Positions 45,701 to 54,668 of a stretch of DNA of 64,000 bases are shown piece by piece. Source of the DNA: Synoicihabitans lomoniglobus (GTDB lineage Bacteria > Verrucomicrobiota > Verrucomicrobiia > Opitutales > Opitutaceae). A program made the translations under genes and the position numbers. The first letter of the stretch is position 1, and each line of letters starts with the position of its first letter. Below the pieces are notes generated by a model. It was not told the origin of the DNA and made no database searches. It saw only the letters and a list, made by a program, of their open reading frames with translations. Location: the NCBI RefSeq assembly GCF_029023725.1, contig NZ_CP119075.1, positions 677,501 through 741,500 of the forward strand, in the 5' to 3' direction.

Positions 45701-47671
45701 TTACTGGGGAGCGGCTGTCGCGGGGGTGACGTCGGTGGCAATCAACCCGTGGATGGCGGACAGCATTTCAGCGCCCTCGAAAGGTTTGGGGACAAACACA
45801 TCGGGCCGTTCCCCGGGGGGGCGTTGGCTCAGGTTGGCGCTCGAGGGGTGACCGCTGCTGGCGATGATTTTGATTTCGGGGCGCACTTTGCGGAGCACGG
45901 AAATCAGCACATCGCCGCTCATGTGAGGCATGTGAATGTCGGTGATGACGAGTCGAAGATCGTGACCACCCAGATTGATGAGCTTGAGGGCTTCGACACC
46001 GTCGGACGCGATGGAGACCTGGTAGTTGTGTCGCCTCAGCGTGCGACTGAGCATGTCACGCACGAGCGGTTCGTCGTCCACGATCAGAACCTGCTGGCCA
46101 CTGCCACGATAGAGACTGGTCGACGCGCGCAGGGAGGGGGCGCGCATTTCTTCCTGAATCGCCGGTAACATGATCTCAAAAGTGGTGCCCAAGCCGACTT
46201 GGCTGGTGAGTTCAATCGCACCGTGATGGGCGGTGACGATCCCGCGCACGGTGTTCAATCCCAGGCCGGTGCCGGTTTCCTTGGATTTGGTGGTGAAGAA
46301 GGGATTCCAGATTTCCGACAAAACCTCCGGGTCGATGCCGGTGCCGGTATCGGAAACCGTGATGACCACCCAGTGCCGTGGACCGCGGTCGACGATTTCC
46401 TTGGATTTGATTTCCGAGATGTCCCGCTGGGCTACGCTGATGCTGAGCGTTCCGCCCTGCGGCATGGCGTCTCGCGCGTTCACGCAGAGGTTGAGCAAGA
46501 CCTGATGGATCTGGGTCGCGTTGCCCTGCACAGCGGGGATTTTCGAGGCAATCATGTCCTCGCAAGTGATGTTTTTGGGGAACGTTTCCTGAATGATCGA
46601 AACGACGTCGCGCACCACGTGTTTGATCTGCAAGGGGCTGCGCTCGTTGTCCTCGCCGCGAGCGAAGGACAGCACTTGTTTGACCAAGGCGGCGCCGCGA
46701 TTGGCGGACGACTCCAGCACGTTGAGCAGCCGCTCGTGACGGGTGCCTTTGAGGGTGGGTTGCAGAAGGGGGCCGGCCATCATGATCGGCGACAGCACAT
46801 TGTTGAGATCGTGAGCGACGCCAGCGGCGAGAAGACCGAGATTCTCGAGGCGTTGGGTTTGACGCAGTTGGGCTTCAAGTGATTTGCGGTCGGTGATGTT
46901 GAATGCGACTCCGACCACGGATTTCTGTCCTTCGGGGGAAATGGAGACGTTTTCTCGCACTTCAATCCAGCGGATGCCGCTGGAGGTTTCCGCCAGCTCG
47001 ACTTCGACCGTGGTTTCCATCGTATCGGAATCGTAGGGGGCATCCAGTTTGGACAGGCTCTTGCGATTTTCCGGGGTGGACAGCACGTGGTCCACCCAAG
47101 TGCTGCCCATCAATTGGCCGACGGGTTTGCCGAGAAAAAGTTGGGCCTGCGAATTGGCGAAATTGAAACATCCCTCTTCGTCGCGGGTGTAGAGCATGAG
47201 GCGGCTGTGGAGCGCGATGGCTTTGAGCTTGGTTTCACTTTCGCGCAGGGCGGTTTCGGTGGCGAGGGCCTCGGTTTGGATGAGGCGTTGCTGCATGGCC
47301 CGCTTGATGGCGACGGGCAGTCGGAGCAGTCGGTCTTTGAGAATGTAGTCGTCGGCCCCGAGTTTCAGGCACTCGACCGCGATCGCTTCTTCTTCGGTCC
47401 CGGTGACCACGATGGTCGAGCTGTTGGGACAGCGTTCGGTGGCAATCTGCACGGCCTCGAGTTCGGTGAACTCAGGCAGATTGTAGTCGGTGAGAATGAT
47501 GTCCCAGCACCGCAAGTCCAACTGGGCCAGGAACTGGTCGCGGTTATACGCCGTGGTGATTTCGATCTCGAGATCAGTGCTTTCCAAGACATTCCGGATC
47601 AGATCCGCATCGGTCGTATTGTCCTCGAGATACAGGACTCGGCAAACGGGATGGAGGATTGGCTGATTCAT
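45701..47671 (-). CDS. Hybrid histidine kinase, REC-PAS-HisKA-HATPase-REC
   Basis: 656 residues, cytoplasmic. N-terminal receiver (VLYLEDNTTDADLI, acceptor Asp in ILTDYNLPEF), PAS (about 145-265), H box [17 protein letters not shown] box [11 protein letters not shown] boxes DTGTGID and GTGLGLNTV, and a C-terminal receiver ([24 protein letters not shown]). It is a close paralogue of the kinase at 48197-50188 in every domain. Such REC-first hybrids usually sit inside phosphorelays fed by another kinase. The start overlaps a possible small upstream ORF by 4 bases. Confidence 0.92.
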   Translation of the reverse strand: MNQPILHPVCRVLYLEDNTTDADLIRNVLESTDLEIEITTAYNRDQFLAQLDLRCWDIILTDYNLPEFTELEAVQIATERCPNSSTIVVTGTEEEAIAVECLKLGADDYILKDRLLRLPVAIKRAMQQRLIQTEALATETALRESETKLKAIALHSRLMLYTRDEEGCFNFANSQAQLFLGKPVGQLMGSTWVDHVLSTPENRKSLSKLDAPYDSDTMETTVEVELAETSSGIRWIEVRENVSISPEGQKSVVGVAFNITDRKSLEAQLRQTQRLENLGLLAAGVAHDLNNVLSPIMMAGPLLQPTLKGTRHERLLNVLESSANRGAALVKQVLSFARGEDNERSPLQIKHVVRDVVSIIQETFPKNITCEDMIASKIPAVQGNATQIHQVLLNLCVNARDAMPQGGTLSISVAQRDISEIKSKEIVDRGPRHWVVITVSDTGTGIDPEVLSEIWNPFFTTKSKETGTGLGLNTVRGIVTAHHGAIELTSQVGLGTTFEIMLPAIQEEMRAPSLRASTSLYRGSGQQVLIVDDEPLVRDMLSRTLRRHNYQVSIASDGVEALKLINLGGHDLRLVITDIHMPHMSGDVLISVLRKVRPEIKIIASSGHPSSANLSQRPPGERPDVFVPKPFEGAEMLSAIHGLIATDVTPATAAPQ

Positions 47672-47865
47672 GGGTGACTGGGACTGGCTTCGACGATCAT
47701 CGATGCCTGGATCGCGCCGACGAGTCGGTGGATCGTTGCGCCAATTGGCCCCCGGCGATCTGCAGCGGTGGCAAATGCGGCTGAGGGGATCGACTCAACG
47801 ATGTGACCGATCATAGCTCGGCGGTGGTCATGGTCCACGTCGTTTTGTAGATCGTTTAAGCTCAT
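47668..47865 (-). CDS. Possible small protein coupled to the hybrid kinase
   Basis: 65 residues from ATG 47865 (68 from 47874), stop overlapping the kinase ATG by 4 bases (ATGA). The sequence (MSLNDLQNDVDHDHRR...) has no recognised domain, signal or membrane helix. The exact ATGA overlap, common in this window between real genes, is the only support; it may be chance. Confidence 0.3.
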   Translation of the reverse strand: MSLNDLQNDVDHDHRRAMIGHIVESIPSAAFATAADRRGPIGATIHRLVGAIQASMIVEASPSHP

Positions 47866-47874
47866 CGGCCGCAT

Positions 47875-48196
47875 CGGAAATTTTTGGAGGGAAAGGGGAT
47901 CACTGCGGGAGTGTGTTCAGCATCGCGAACCCAACCGCAGAGGGAAATGGGGTGGTCAAGGTATGCCGACAGTGCGGTCGACGGACGGTTCGATTGACGT
48001 GGGTTCGGGCATACGTCGATGCATTGGGTGTTTGCGCGCTACGCTTCCGGATCGATTGATCATAGCTCTAAAAGGTTGCTGACATTTGTGCCATGCCACC
48101 CTGATCGGACAACCCGGGGGCCACTTTAGCACAAATGTAGGGCGGAGATACTTTCCGCACGTGCGAAAAATATGCAACCCGATGAACCACAGAATT
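47875..48196. other. Intergenic region between the two hybrid kinases, with an inverted repeat
   Basis: 322 bases with no supported gene. It holds a perfect 10-base inverted repeat, acatttgtgc (48082-48091) and gcacaaatgt (48129-48138), separated by 37 bases. This could be a paired operator for the 45701 kinase gene or a stem-loop after the 48197 gene. No promoter is clear. Confidence 0.5.
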
Positions 48197-50188
48197 TTAA
48201 GCCTTCTGAACGTCGAGATGCTCACTGGCGGCGGTCGCCGGATCCAGGAGCCGACCGATTTCCCGCAGCAAGCGGTCGCTTTTGAAGGGCTTGGCGAGGA
48301 CGATATCGGGTTGGTCTTCCGGCGGGGCCAAGGGGAGCTGGTCGCTGTCAGGGTGGCCACTGATGGCGATGGTCTTGAGCTGCGGATGCAGTTTTCGCAC
48401 GACGGAGATCAACACGTCACCGCTCATGTGCGGCATGTGTATGTCGGTGATTAAGAGGCGCACCCGGTTACCTTGTGTGTTGATGTAGCTCAACGCCTCC
48501 ACTCCGTCCGCCGCCACCGCGAGTTCGAAGTCATATTTACCCAAGGTTACACTGAGCATGTCGCGAACCAAGGGCTCGTCGTCGACGATGAGAATATGTT
48601 CACCCTTGCCTCGATAGTGATCGACCGGGCCCTTGGCCTCGCCGGCGAGCACGGGTTCCCTCATCGCAGGGAGGAATATTTCAAAAGTCGTCCCTTTTCC
48701 CACCTCGCTATTGATTTCAATGTAACCCGCATGGGCGGCCACAATGCCGCGGACGGTGGCGAGGCCGAGGCCCGTGCCTTTTTGCTTTTCCTTGGTGGAG
48801 AAAAATGGAGTCCATATTTTCTCCATAATATGCGGCGGGATGCCTTCTCCCGTGTCCGTGACGGTGATCACCACCCACTGTTTGCGTCCGCTGATGATGA
48901 TGTTGTTGGCTTGGGCGTTTGTGATTTCCCGGGACTCTACGGCGATGCTCAGATGGCCGCCCTTGGGCATGGCGTCGCGCGCATTCACGCAAAGATTGAG
49001 CAGGACCTGATGAAACTGGGTGGCGTTGCCGTGAATCGCAGGGATATCGACCCCGATGGACTCGTGGCACTCGATGTTCTTCGGAAAGGTCTCTTGCACG
49101 ATCGAAACAATGTCCCGAATGAGGTGTTTGACCTGCAGCGCATTCCGTTGGTTCTCGTCGCCACGGGCAAAGGAAAGGACCTGTTTGACCAAAGCGGCAC
49201 CGCGTGTGGCGGATTTTTCCAGCACGTCGATGAGGCGCTCGTGGTGCGTGCCGTTTAACTGCGGACGCAACAGCGGGCCCGCCATCATCACCGGGGCGAG
49301 CACGTTGTTGAGGTCATGGGCGATGCCGGCCGCCAACAGTCCCAGGTTCTCGAGCCGCTGGGTTTGAAGCATCTGCGTCTCCATGGTCTTGCGGTCGGTG
49401 ATATCCATACCCACGCCAAGCACCGAAGTTTGGTTGTCTTCGTCGCTGAACAAGCTCTCGCGAAGCGCAATCCAGCGAGGGGGAGCGTCGGGCTCTTCAC
49501 CTGCGAACCGCAGCTCCACCACGCATTGCGAATCCAGCGAGTCCGGGTTGGCTTGCAGTTTGCAGATGCTGCGTTCGTTTTCCGGCAGGGGCTCCGCAAA
49601 GTTCGCCCATTTTTGTCCCAGTAAAGAATCGGTCGTCGTATGCAGAAAATGCGCGACCTGCGGGCTCACGTAGGTGAATCGTCCGGTCTGGTCGCGAGTA
49701 TAGAGGAGCATCTCGCTCTGGTGGACGATGGCGTTCAGACGGCGTTCGCTTTGGCGTAGATCGGCCTCGGTTTTTCGCGCGAGGGCTTCTTTCTGACTCC
49801 CGTCGATCGCCCGCCGCACGGCGCCGGGTAGACGAAGAAGCCGATCCTTCAAGACGTAGTCCACGGCCCCCAGTTTCAAGCAGGCGACGGCCTCTTCTTC
49901 GCGGACGGTTCCCGTGATGACGATGGCGGGCACGTGCGGGCAATATTCCTTCGCAGCGCGCAAAGCCGACAGTCCGTCGAATTCGGGCAGATTGTAGTCA
50001 CTCAGAATGAGATCCCATGGACCATGCTGCAGCTTTTCGACAAACGCTTCACGATGGTCAACCGCTGTGATTTCGCATGCTAATTCGTTGTCCTCCAGCA
50101 TATCCCGGACAAATGCCACATCGCGAGGATTGTCCTCCACGTAGAGCAGGCGGATGGGCCGGGGCGGTAGGGGGGCGGTTGCTTCCAT
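48197..50188 (-). CDS. Hybrid histidine kinase, REC-PAS-HisKA-HATPase-REC
   Basis: 663 residues, same layout as 45701-47671: receiver ([14 protein letters not shown], acceptor in [10 protein letters not shown]), PAS, H box [17 protein letters not shown] box [17 protein letters not shown] and [10 protein letters not shown]-terminal receiver ([24 protein letters not shown]). Long blocks are identical between the two, so they arose by tandem duplication. It lies 3 bases downstream of an Rcp1-like receiver and a CHASE3 kinase, forming a three-gene operon (52119 to 48197) that looks like a complete phosphorelay. Confidence 0.93.
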   Translation of the reverse strand: MEATAPLPPRPIRLLYVEDNPRDVAFVRDMLEDNELACEITAVDHREAFVEKLQHGPWDLILSDYNLPEFDGLSALRAAKEYCPHVPAIVITGTVREEEAVACLKLGAVDYVLKDRLLRLPGAVRRAIDGSQKEALARKTEADLRQSERRLNAIVHQSEMLLYTRDQTGRFTYVSPQVAHFLHTTTDSLLGQKWANFAEPLPENERSICKLQANPDSLDSQCVVELRFAGEEPDAPPRWIALRESLFSDEDNQTSVLGVGMDITDRKTMETQMLQTQRLENLGLLAAGIAHDLNNVLAPVMMAGPLLRPQLNGTHHERLIDVLEKSATRGAALVKQVLSFARGDENQRNALQVKHLIRDIVSIVQETFPKNIECHESIGVDIPAIHGNATQFHQVLLNLCVNARDAMPKGGHLSIAVESREITNAQANNIIISGRKQWVVITVTDTGEGIPPHIMEKIWTPFFSTKEKQKGTGLGLATVRGIVAAHAGYIEINSEVGKGTTFEIFLPAMREPVLAGEAKGPVDHYRGKGEHILIVDDEPLVRDMLSVTLGKYDFELAVAADGVEALSYINTQGNRVRLLITDIHMPHMSGDVLISVVRKLHPQLKTIAISGHPDSDQLPLAPPEDQPDIVLAKPFKSDRLLREIGRLLDPATAASEHLDVQKA

Positions 50189-50191
50189 GAG

Positions 50192-50635
50192 CTAGGATGA
50201 GTTTCGCGGACGTTCGTTGAGCACCGCCCAAAAGCGACCGACCGTTTTCACGGCTTCGACGAACTCGTTAAATTGGACCGGCTTCACCACATAGGCATTC
50301 ACCCCGAGTTCGTAACTTGTGACCATGTCCCGCTCTTCGCGCGACGAGGTCATCATGACGAAAGGAATGATCGAAAGCTCCGGGTTGGCGCGCACCGTTC
50401 GCAGGACTTCGAGCCCGTCGACCTTGGGCATTTTGAGGTCCAATAACACGACCGCGGGGTTCCCCGGGGGGCGGTTGGCGAAGTCGCCGCGGGCAAAGAG
50501 AAAGTCGAGCGCTTCCTCCCCATCGCGCACCCACAGAATGTCATTGGATATGTGATTTTCTTCCAGCGCATCCATGGCCAGTTCGGCGTCTCGCTGGCTG
50601 TCTTCGACGAGCAGAATTTGAGGTAAGGAAGTCAT
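50192..50635 (-). CDS. Rcp1-like response regulator
   Basis: 147 residues, a receiver of the Rcp1/CheY group that partners phytochrome-like kinases: LLVEDSQRDAELA, WVRDGEEALDFLFARGDF, acceptor Asp66 in VLLDLKMPKVDG, VMMTSS and VVKPVQFNEF. No output domain. The start overlaps the stop of the CHASE3 kinase gene by 4 bases and its stop is 3 bases from the next kinase. A shuttle between these two kinases is the natural reading. Confidence 0.93.
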   Translation of the reverse strand: MTSLPQILLVEDSQRDAELAMDALEENHISNDILWVRDGEEALDFLFARGDFANRPPGNPAVVLLDLKMPKVDGLEVLRTVRANPELSIIPFVMMTSSREERDMVTSYELGVNAYVVKPVQFNEFVEAVKTVGRFWAVLNERPRNSS

Positions 50636-52119
50636 GATGATGAAGGGGGATGGGACGTGGCCAGAGCAGGGGAGCGGGAGGCGCCGGTCTTGGTGCGGAG
50701 GGGGCGCGGGCTCGGGAAGTTTACAAAGAATTGCGCCCCGCGATCTTTTTCCGCCTGCGCCCGAATACTCCCGCCGTGCTTGGTCAAAATGCGGCGCACC
50801 AACGCGAGTCCGACGCCGGTGCCCTCAAACTCATCGCTGCGATGCAGGCGTTGAAAAACGCCAAACAGTTTGGGCAGATACTTCATGTCGAAGCCGACGC
50901 CGTTGTCGGCGATTTCAATCGTGATGACGCCGGGCTTCTCTTGACGGCGGGTAATCTCGATGCGCGCGGGATCGCGTGGACCGGTGTATTTTACGGCGTT
51001 GGAAATCAGGTTGGTGAAAACCTGGGTCAACATCGCCCGGTCGCCCTCCACCGTGGGCAACGAGCCGACGCTCCACTCGATCTTGCGTTCCGGGGGCGTG
51101 GTTCGCAGGACTCGTTCGATGCAGTCTTTGACGATGCCGTCGAGATCGATGCGATCGAGTGAGAGTTGGGCGCGTCCCAAGCGGGAAAAAGCCAGCAGGT
51201 CGTCGATCAAACGCCCCATTTCGGCGGCGGCATCGGAGATCACGAGCAGATGGCGCTGGGCTTTCGCCGTCAGGGAGTCTCCGGCGTTCTTTTGGAGCAT
51301 TTGAGCGTAGCCCTGAATGTGTCGCAGCGGAGCTCTCAGATCGTGGGAAACCGAGTAGCAGAATGACTCCAATTCCTGATTTGCCTCAACCAGCGTTTCG
51401 TTTTTTGCGGCCAGTTGCACTTCCGCCGACCGACGTTGGTCGAGGTGATAACGGACGTAGAGATAGATTCCCCACGTGCCCATCAACATCATCAGCGTGA
51501 TGACCGTTTGGGCCACGGCGGCGATCCGGTCATTGGCGGTTTGGGAGTCCCGGTATTTGTTCAGCAGGTCGGTCGCATCCTGCTTCATGTCCTCACACAG
51601 CTTTGAAATGAGATCCTGTGATTTGCGCACTTCGATGCGATTCGCCACGAGCGCTCGCGCCGTAGCCAGGTCGGTGGTTTCGACGGTGGACACAAGTTCT
51701 TCCCGATAGGCGATGTCTTGGGCGATGAGTTCCCGGAGCCGGACGAGTTTCGCGGTGTGGGAGTCGTTCGAAAGCAGGGTCTCAAGCTCGGCCAAAGCGT
51801 TGGGCAGCTCGGTTCGGGCGACATCGTAAGGTTGCAATAACGCCATCTCACCGGCGAGCAGGTAGCCCCGGGTGCCGATCTGCAGTCCGCGGGCGAGCGT
51901 CTCGACGTGTTCGATCTGGTCGCGGACGTTAAAGGTGAAGTCGATCTCAGTCTTTATTCGCTGGGCCGTGCGCGCACTTCGATAGGCCAGTCCGACCACC
52001 CCCAACGCGAGGAGTCCGATGAGGCTGAATATCCCGATGAGTTGGCGATTGGTGGGTGACCACAGAAACGTCCAATGCTGTGGGTGGTAGCGATCAATCC
52101 GGGTGCGCACGGGGCTCAT
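50632..52119 (-). CDS. CHASE3-domain sensor histidine kinase (phytochrome-type kinase core)
   Basis: 495 residues. Helix 1 (about 28-46), periplasmic CHASE3 four-helix sensor (47-205) with GTRGYLLAGEMALLQPY, helix 2 (about 206-225), coiled coil, then H box ESFCYSVSHDLRAPLRHIQGY, N box NLISNAVKYTG, and GTGVGLALV. The kinase core matches the phytochrome-like HisKA class that works with Rcp1-type receivers. First gene of the operon with the receiver (4-base overlap) and hybrid kinase. Upstream is a 232-base AT-rich region with inverted repeats. Confidence 0.92.
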   Translation of the reverse strand: MSPVRTRIDRYHPQHWTFLWSPTNRQLIGIFSLIGLLALGVVGLAYRSARTAQRIKTEIDFTFNVRDQIEHVETLARGLQIGTRGYLLAGEMALLQPYDVARTELPNALAELETLLSNDSHTAKLVRLRELIAQDIAYREELVSTVETTDLATARALVANRIEVRKSQDLISKLCEDMKQDATDLLNKYRDSQTANDRIAAVAQTVITLMMLMGTWGIYLYVRYHLDQRRSAEVQLAAKNETLVEANQELESFCYSVSHDLRAPLRHIQGYAQMLQKNAGDSLTAKAQRHLLVISDAAAEMGRLIDDLLAFSRLGRAQLSLDRIDLDGIVKDCIERVLRTTPPERKIEWSVGSLPTVEGDRAMLTQVFTNLISNAVKYTGPRDPARIEITRRQEKPGVITIEIADNGVGFDMKYLPKLFGVFQRLHRSDEFEGTGVGLALVRRILTKHGGSIRAQAEKDRGAQFFVNFPSPRPLRTKTGASRSPALATSHPPSSS

Positions 52120-52169
52120 TTTAGTAGGCCGGGAAGGTGGACCTTTTCAGGTAGAGTGCGCCGTAGGAA

Positions 52170-52273
52170 GTAGCATTCATGAAATTTCATAAAGGGAATG
52201 CCTCATGAAGCTCGTAAAAATAGTTATTAGAAACGATCCGCGTGACGGATTTTTTACAAGCATGTAATGCTAC
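52170..52273. repeat. Inverted repeats in the AT-rich gap before the CHASE3 kinase operon
   Basis: gtagcatt (52170-52177) and aatgctac (52266-52273) are perfect inverted copies; with flanks they read gtagcattcatg and, on the other strand, gtagcattacatg. Between them is a 12-base palindrome atgaaatttcat (52179-52190) nested in gcattc/gaatgc (52173-52178, 52196-52201). The whole gap 52120-52351 is much more AT-rich than its surroundings and probably contains the kinase operon promoter. Confidence 0.5.
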
Positions 52274-52351
52274 GAATACTTCTTAATTACATGAATATCG
52301 GAGGGTTGTGGTATAAAGATCCCAAGTGAATAATAGATATTATTACCTATC

Positions 52352-53797
52352 TTATTTCAATTGCCTTGCACAAAGTGAGCCAATGTCACGAAGGGCGCGG
52401 GCGATTGATTCGTCCCAGGGGATACCACAGTTGAGGCGCAAGCAGTTATGATAGCGCTCGCGGACGGAGAACAATCGTCCCGGCGCAATATTGATGTGGG
52501 CGCGCAAGGCATCGCCATGAATTTTCATGGTGTCGATTGCAGGATCCAACTCCAGCCAGAGCACGAAACCGCCCTGAGGGCGACTTAACCGGGTGCCCAG
52601 CGGAAACGATTGCACGATGGCGGTGGAGAAACGCTGGACCTGATCACGATAGGCCCGACGGATACCGCGCAGGTGATGATCGTAGCCGCCGTTGCGCAGA
52701 AAGTCGGCGACGGTTTTTTGCAGAACGATCGGCGTGGCCATCGTGTTGGTGAACTTAAGCCGTTGCACCCGCTCGCGATAGCGACCCGGTGCGCACCAAC
52801 CGACCCGAAGTGACGGCGCGAGCGTTTTACTGAACGAACTGCACAACAGCACGCGGCCCTCCGTATCCCACGCTTTGAGGGGTTTGGGGCGACGCTCTCC
52901 CCAGTGCAAATCGCCGTAGATGTCGTCTTCGATTGCCGGCAGATCGAACTCGCCGAGCAAATGATAGAGCGCGGCCTTGCGCGCGTCGGACATGCACGAC
53001 CCGAGCGGATTGTGAAAGGTTGGCGTCACGATCAACGCCGCCACGGAACAGGTCTCCAAGGCATTGCGGAGCGAATCGAGACACAGGCCTTCCCGGGGAT
53101 CGGTCGGAATTTCGAGCACCTTCAAGCCCAGCGCCTGCATGGTTTGGAGGATGCCGAAATACGACGGAGTTTCGATCGCCACGGTGTCGCCCGGTTTCGC
53201 CACCGCGCGCAACGCGAGATTGAGCGCCTCGGTGCAGCCGATCGTGATGACCAACTCGTCGTGGTCGAGCGGTGCTCCCGCCTGCAGGTAACGGCGGGCG
53301 ATCTCGCGACTCAGCGGCAGGTGCGTGCCATTCATGCTGTATTGGCCCAGCAAGGTGGGGTCGTCGCGTCCGGCGGCTCCCAGCAGGCGCGCGAGTTTTT
53401 TGGTGGGAAACAAACTGTGGTGGGGGCACGCCGCGCCGAGTGGCAGGTAATCGGGATAGCCCGAGTAACTCACGATCTCCGCCGCGAGGTCGCTCACCCC
53501 GACCGCCGACGGCTGCGCCATGGGACGTGCCATGCGGGGTTCCGGGGCGACCGGATTCAGTCGGGCGCGCACGTAGTAGCCGGACTGCGGGCGGGCTTCG
53601 ATCAGTCCCCGGTCCTCCAGCACGGTGTAAGCTTGGATGACGGTGGAGATGCTGACCTCGCGTTGCAGGGCCATGCGTCGCACCGATGGGACGCGGTGAC
53701 CGGGGCGGAGCGTGCCACCTTCGATCAGTTGTTGCACCGATTCGGCCAGTTGGTGGTAAAGCGGAACCGAAGGGGAATTGGCGATTACGGCAGACAT
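52352..53797 (-). CDS. MocR/PdxR-type regulator (GntR HTH fused to aminotransferase)
   Basis: About 481 residues from ATG 53797 (a TTG 7 codons upstream is less likely). A GntR winged helix (about 8-75: PLYHQLAESVQQLIEGGTLRPGHRVPSVR, STVIQAYTVLEDRGLIEARPQSGYYV) is joined to a fold-type I aminotransferase domain with the PLP lysine in CSSFSKTLAPS and TFHNPLG/EDDIYGDL substrate-site segments. MocR proteins sense PLP-linked ligands to control vitamin B6, GABA, taurine or efflux genes. The divergent neighbour is a response regulator; the target pathway is not evident. Candidate operators lie just upstream. Confidence 0.92.
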   Translation of the reverse strand: MSAVIANSPSVPLYHQLAESVQQLIEGGTLRPGHRVPSVRRMALQREVSISTVIQAYTVLEDRGLIEARPQSGYYVRARLNPVAPEPRMARPMAQPSAVGVSDLAAEIVSYSGYPDYLPLGAACPHHSLFPTKKLARLLGAAGRDDPTLLGQYSMNGTHLPLSREIARRYLQAGAPLDHDELVITIGCTEALNLALRAVAKPGDTVAIETPSYFGILQTMQALGLKVLEIPTDPREGLCLDSLRNALETCSVAALIVTPTFHNPLGSCMSDARKAALYHLLGEFDLPAIEDDIYGDLHWGERRPKPLKAWDTEGRVLLCSSFSKTLAPSLRVGWCAPGRYRERVQRLKFTNTMATPIVLQKTVADFLRNGGYDHHLRGIRRAYRDQVQRFSTAIVQSFPLGTRLSRPQGGFVLWLELDPAIDTMKIHGDALRAHINIAPGRLFSVRERYHNCLRLNCGIPWDESIARALRDIGSLCARQLK

Positions 53798-53860
53798 GAC
53801 GTAGATTCTAACGGACAATCATTCGTCCGCATCAGTCGCAATGCGTCGCGACAACGACCA

Positions 53861-53912
53861 ATACAGTTCGCTCACATCACGCTTCCGGGCGATACAATTG
53901 TATTTTTTACAA
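53861..53912. promoter_or_regulatory. Possible MocR operator: direct and inverted ATACAATT repeats
   Basis: atacagtt (53861-53868) and atacaatt (53892-53899) are near-identical direct repeats 31 bases apart, about three helical turns. The second is part of a perfect palindrome atacaattgtat (53892-53903), and a further tacaat follows at 53907-53912. They lie between the divergent MocR gene and the LuxR-type regulator. MocR regulators typically bind direct repeats near their own start; assignment is inferred. Confidence 0.4.
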
Positions 53913-53973
53913 TCACCTGCACAGGACGCTTGCGCATAACTACTTACTACTAGTAATAGCTACCACGTCATCA

Positions 53974-54642
53974 ATGAGTAAGGTCGACACGCCAGTATCC
54001 GATTGCCCCAACGTCATCCTCATCGAGGACGAAACGGTTTTCCGCCAATTGCTTAAACGTGCGTTGGAAAAGCGGAAGGGGTGGAAGAACGTAGCCGACT
54101 ATTCCGATGGGCTGCTCGGCTTGCAGGCCTGTCTCGAAAATCCGCCGGATCTGCTGTTGGTCGACTTGAATTTGCCCGGCAAACACGGACTCGAGATCGT
54201 GCGTGAGCTTCGCCAGCAGGCTCCCGATGTGCGGGTGTTGGTTTTGACGGGACATGCGGAACCCAAGCTGCCCTCGCAACTGATGGGATTGGGCGTGGGT
54301 GGCTATGTGGACAAGACCGCGCCGCTCGCCTACGTGATTCAAGCCATCGATACCGTGATGGCGGGCGGGATGTATTTTGCGTCCAATGTGCAGGCGGAGA
54401 GCGGTCCGGTCAGCGGGAGTTCGCTGCCTTCGGCCAGCAATGCGTCACCGTCCGTGCTTTCGGCCCGAGAGTTGGAAGTCGCTCAGTTGGTCGCCGCCGG
54501 TCGCTCTTCCAAAGAGATCGCCTCCGATCTCGATCTGAGCACGCGCACGGTCGAGAAACACCGGGCGAACATTATGGAGAAACTGGGCGTGCGCGAAGTG
54601 GCGAGCCTGGTGCGCTGGGTGTTGCAAAACGGTCTGGGTTGA
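53974..54642 (+). CDS. NarL/FixJ-type response regulator
   Basis: 222 residues. Receiver domain about 10-130 (VILIEDETVF, acceptor Asp in LLLVDLNLPGKHG, VLVLTGH, VDKTAPL), a Ser-rich linker, and a LuxR helix-turn-helix (LSARELEVAQLVAAGRSSKEIASDLDLSTRTVEKHRANIMEKL). Binds DNA when phosphorylated. No kinase is adjacent in the same direction; several orphan kinases lie within 5 kb. Confidence 0.93.
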   Translation: MSKVDTPVSDCPNVILIEDETVFRQLLKRALEKRKGWKNVADYSDGLLGLQACLENPPDLLLVDLNLPGKHGLEIVRELRQQAPDVRVLVLTGHAEPKLPSQLMGLGVGGYVDKTAPLAYVIQAIDTVMAGGMYFASNVQAESGPVSGSSLPSASNASPSVLSARELEVAQLVAAGRSSKEIASDLDLSTRTVEKHRANIMEKLGVREVASLVRWVLQNGLG

Positions 54643-54668
54643 TGCCGCTCCCGCATCTGGCGGGGACA

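Noticed and set aside
52236-52255. Possible terminator atccg-loop-cggat plus T5
   Set aside because: The stem is only 5 bp and the T run points away from the minus-strand genes on both sides; no plus-strand gene precedes it.
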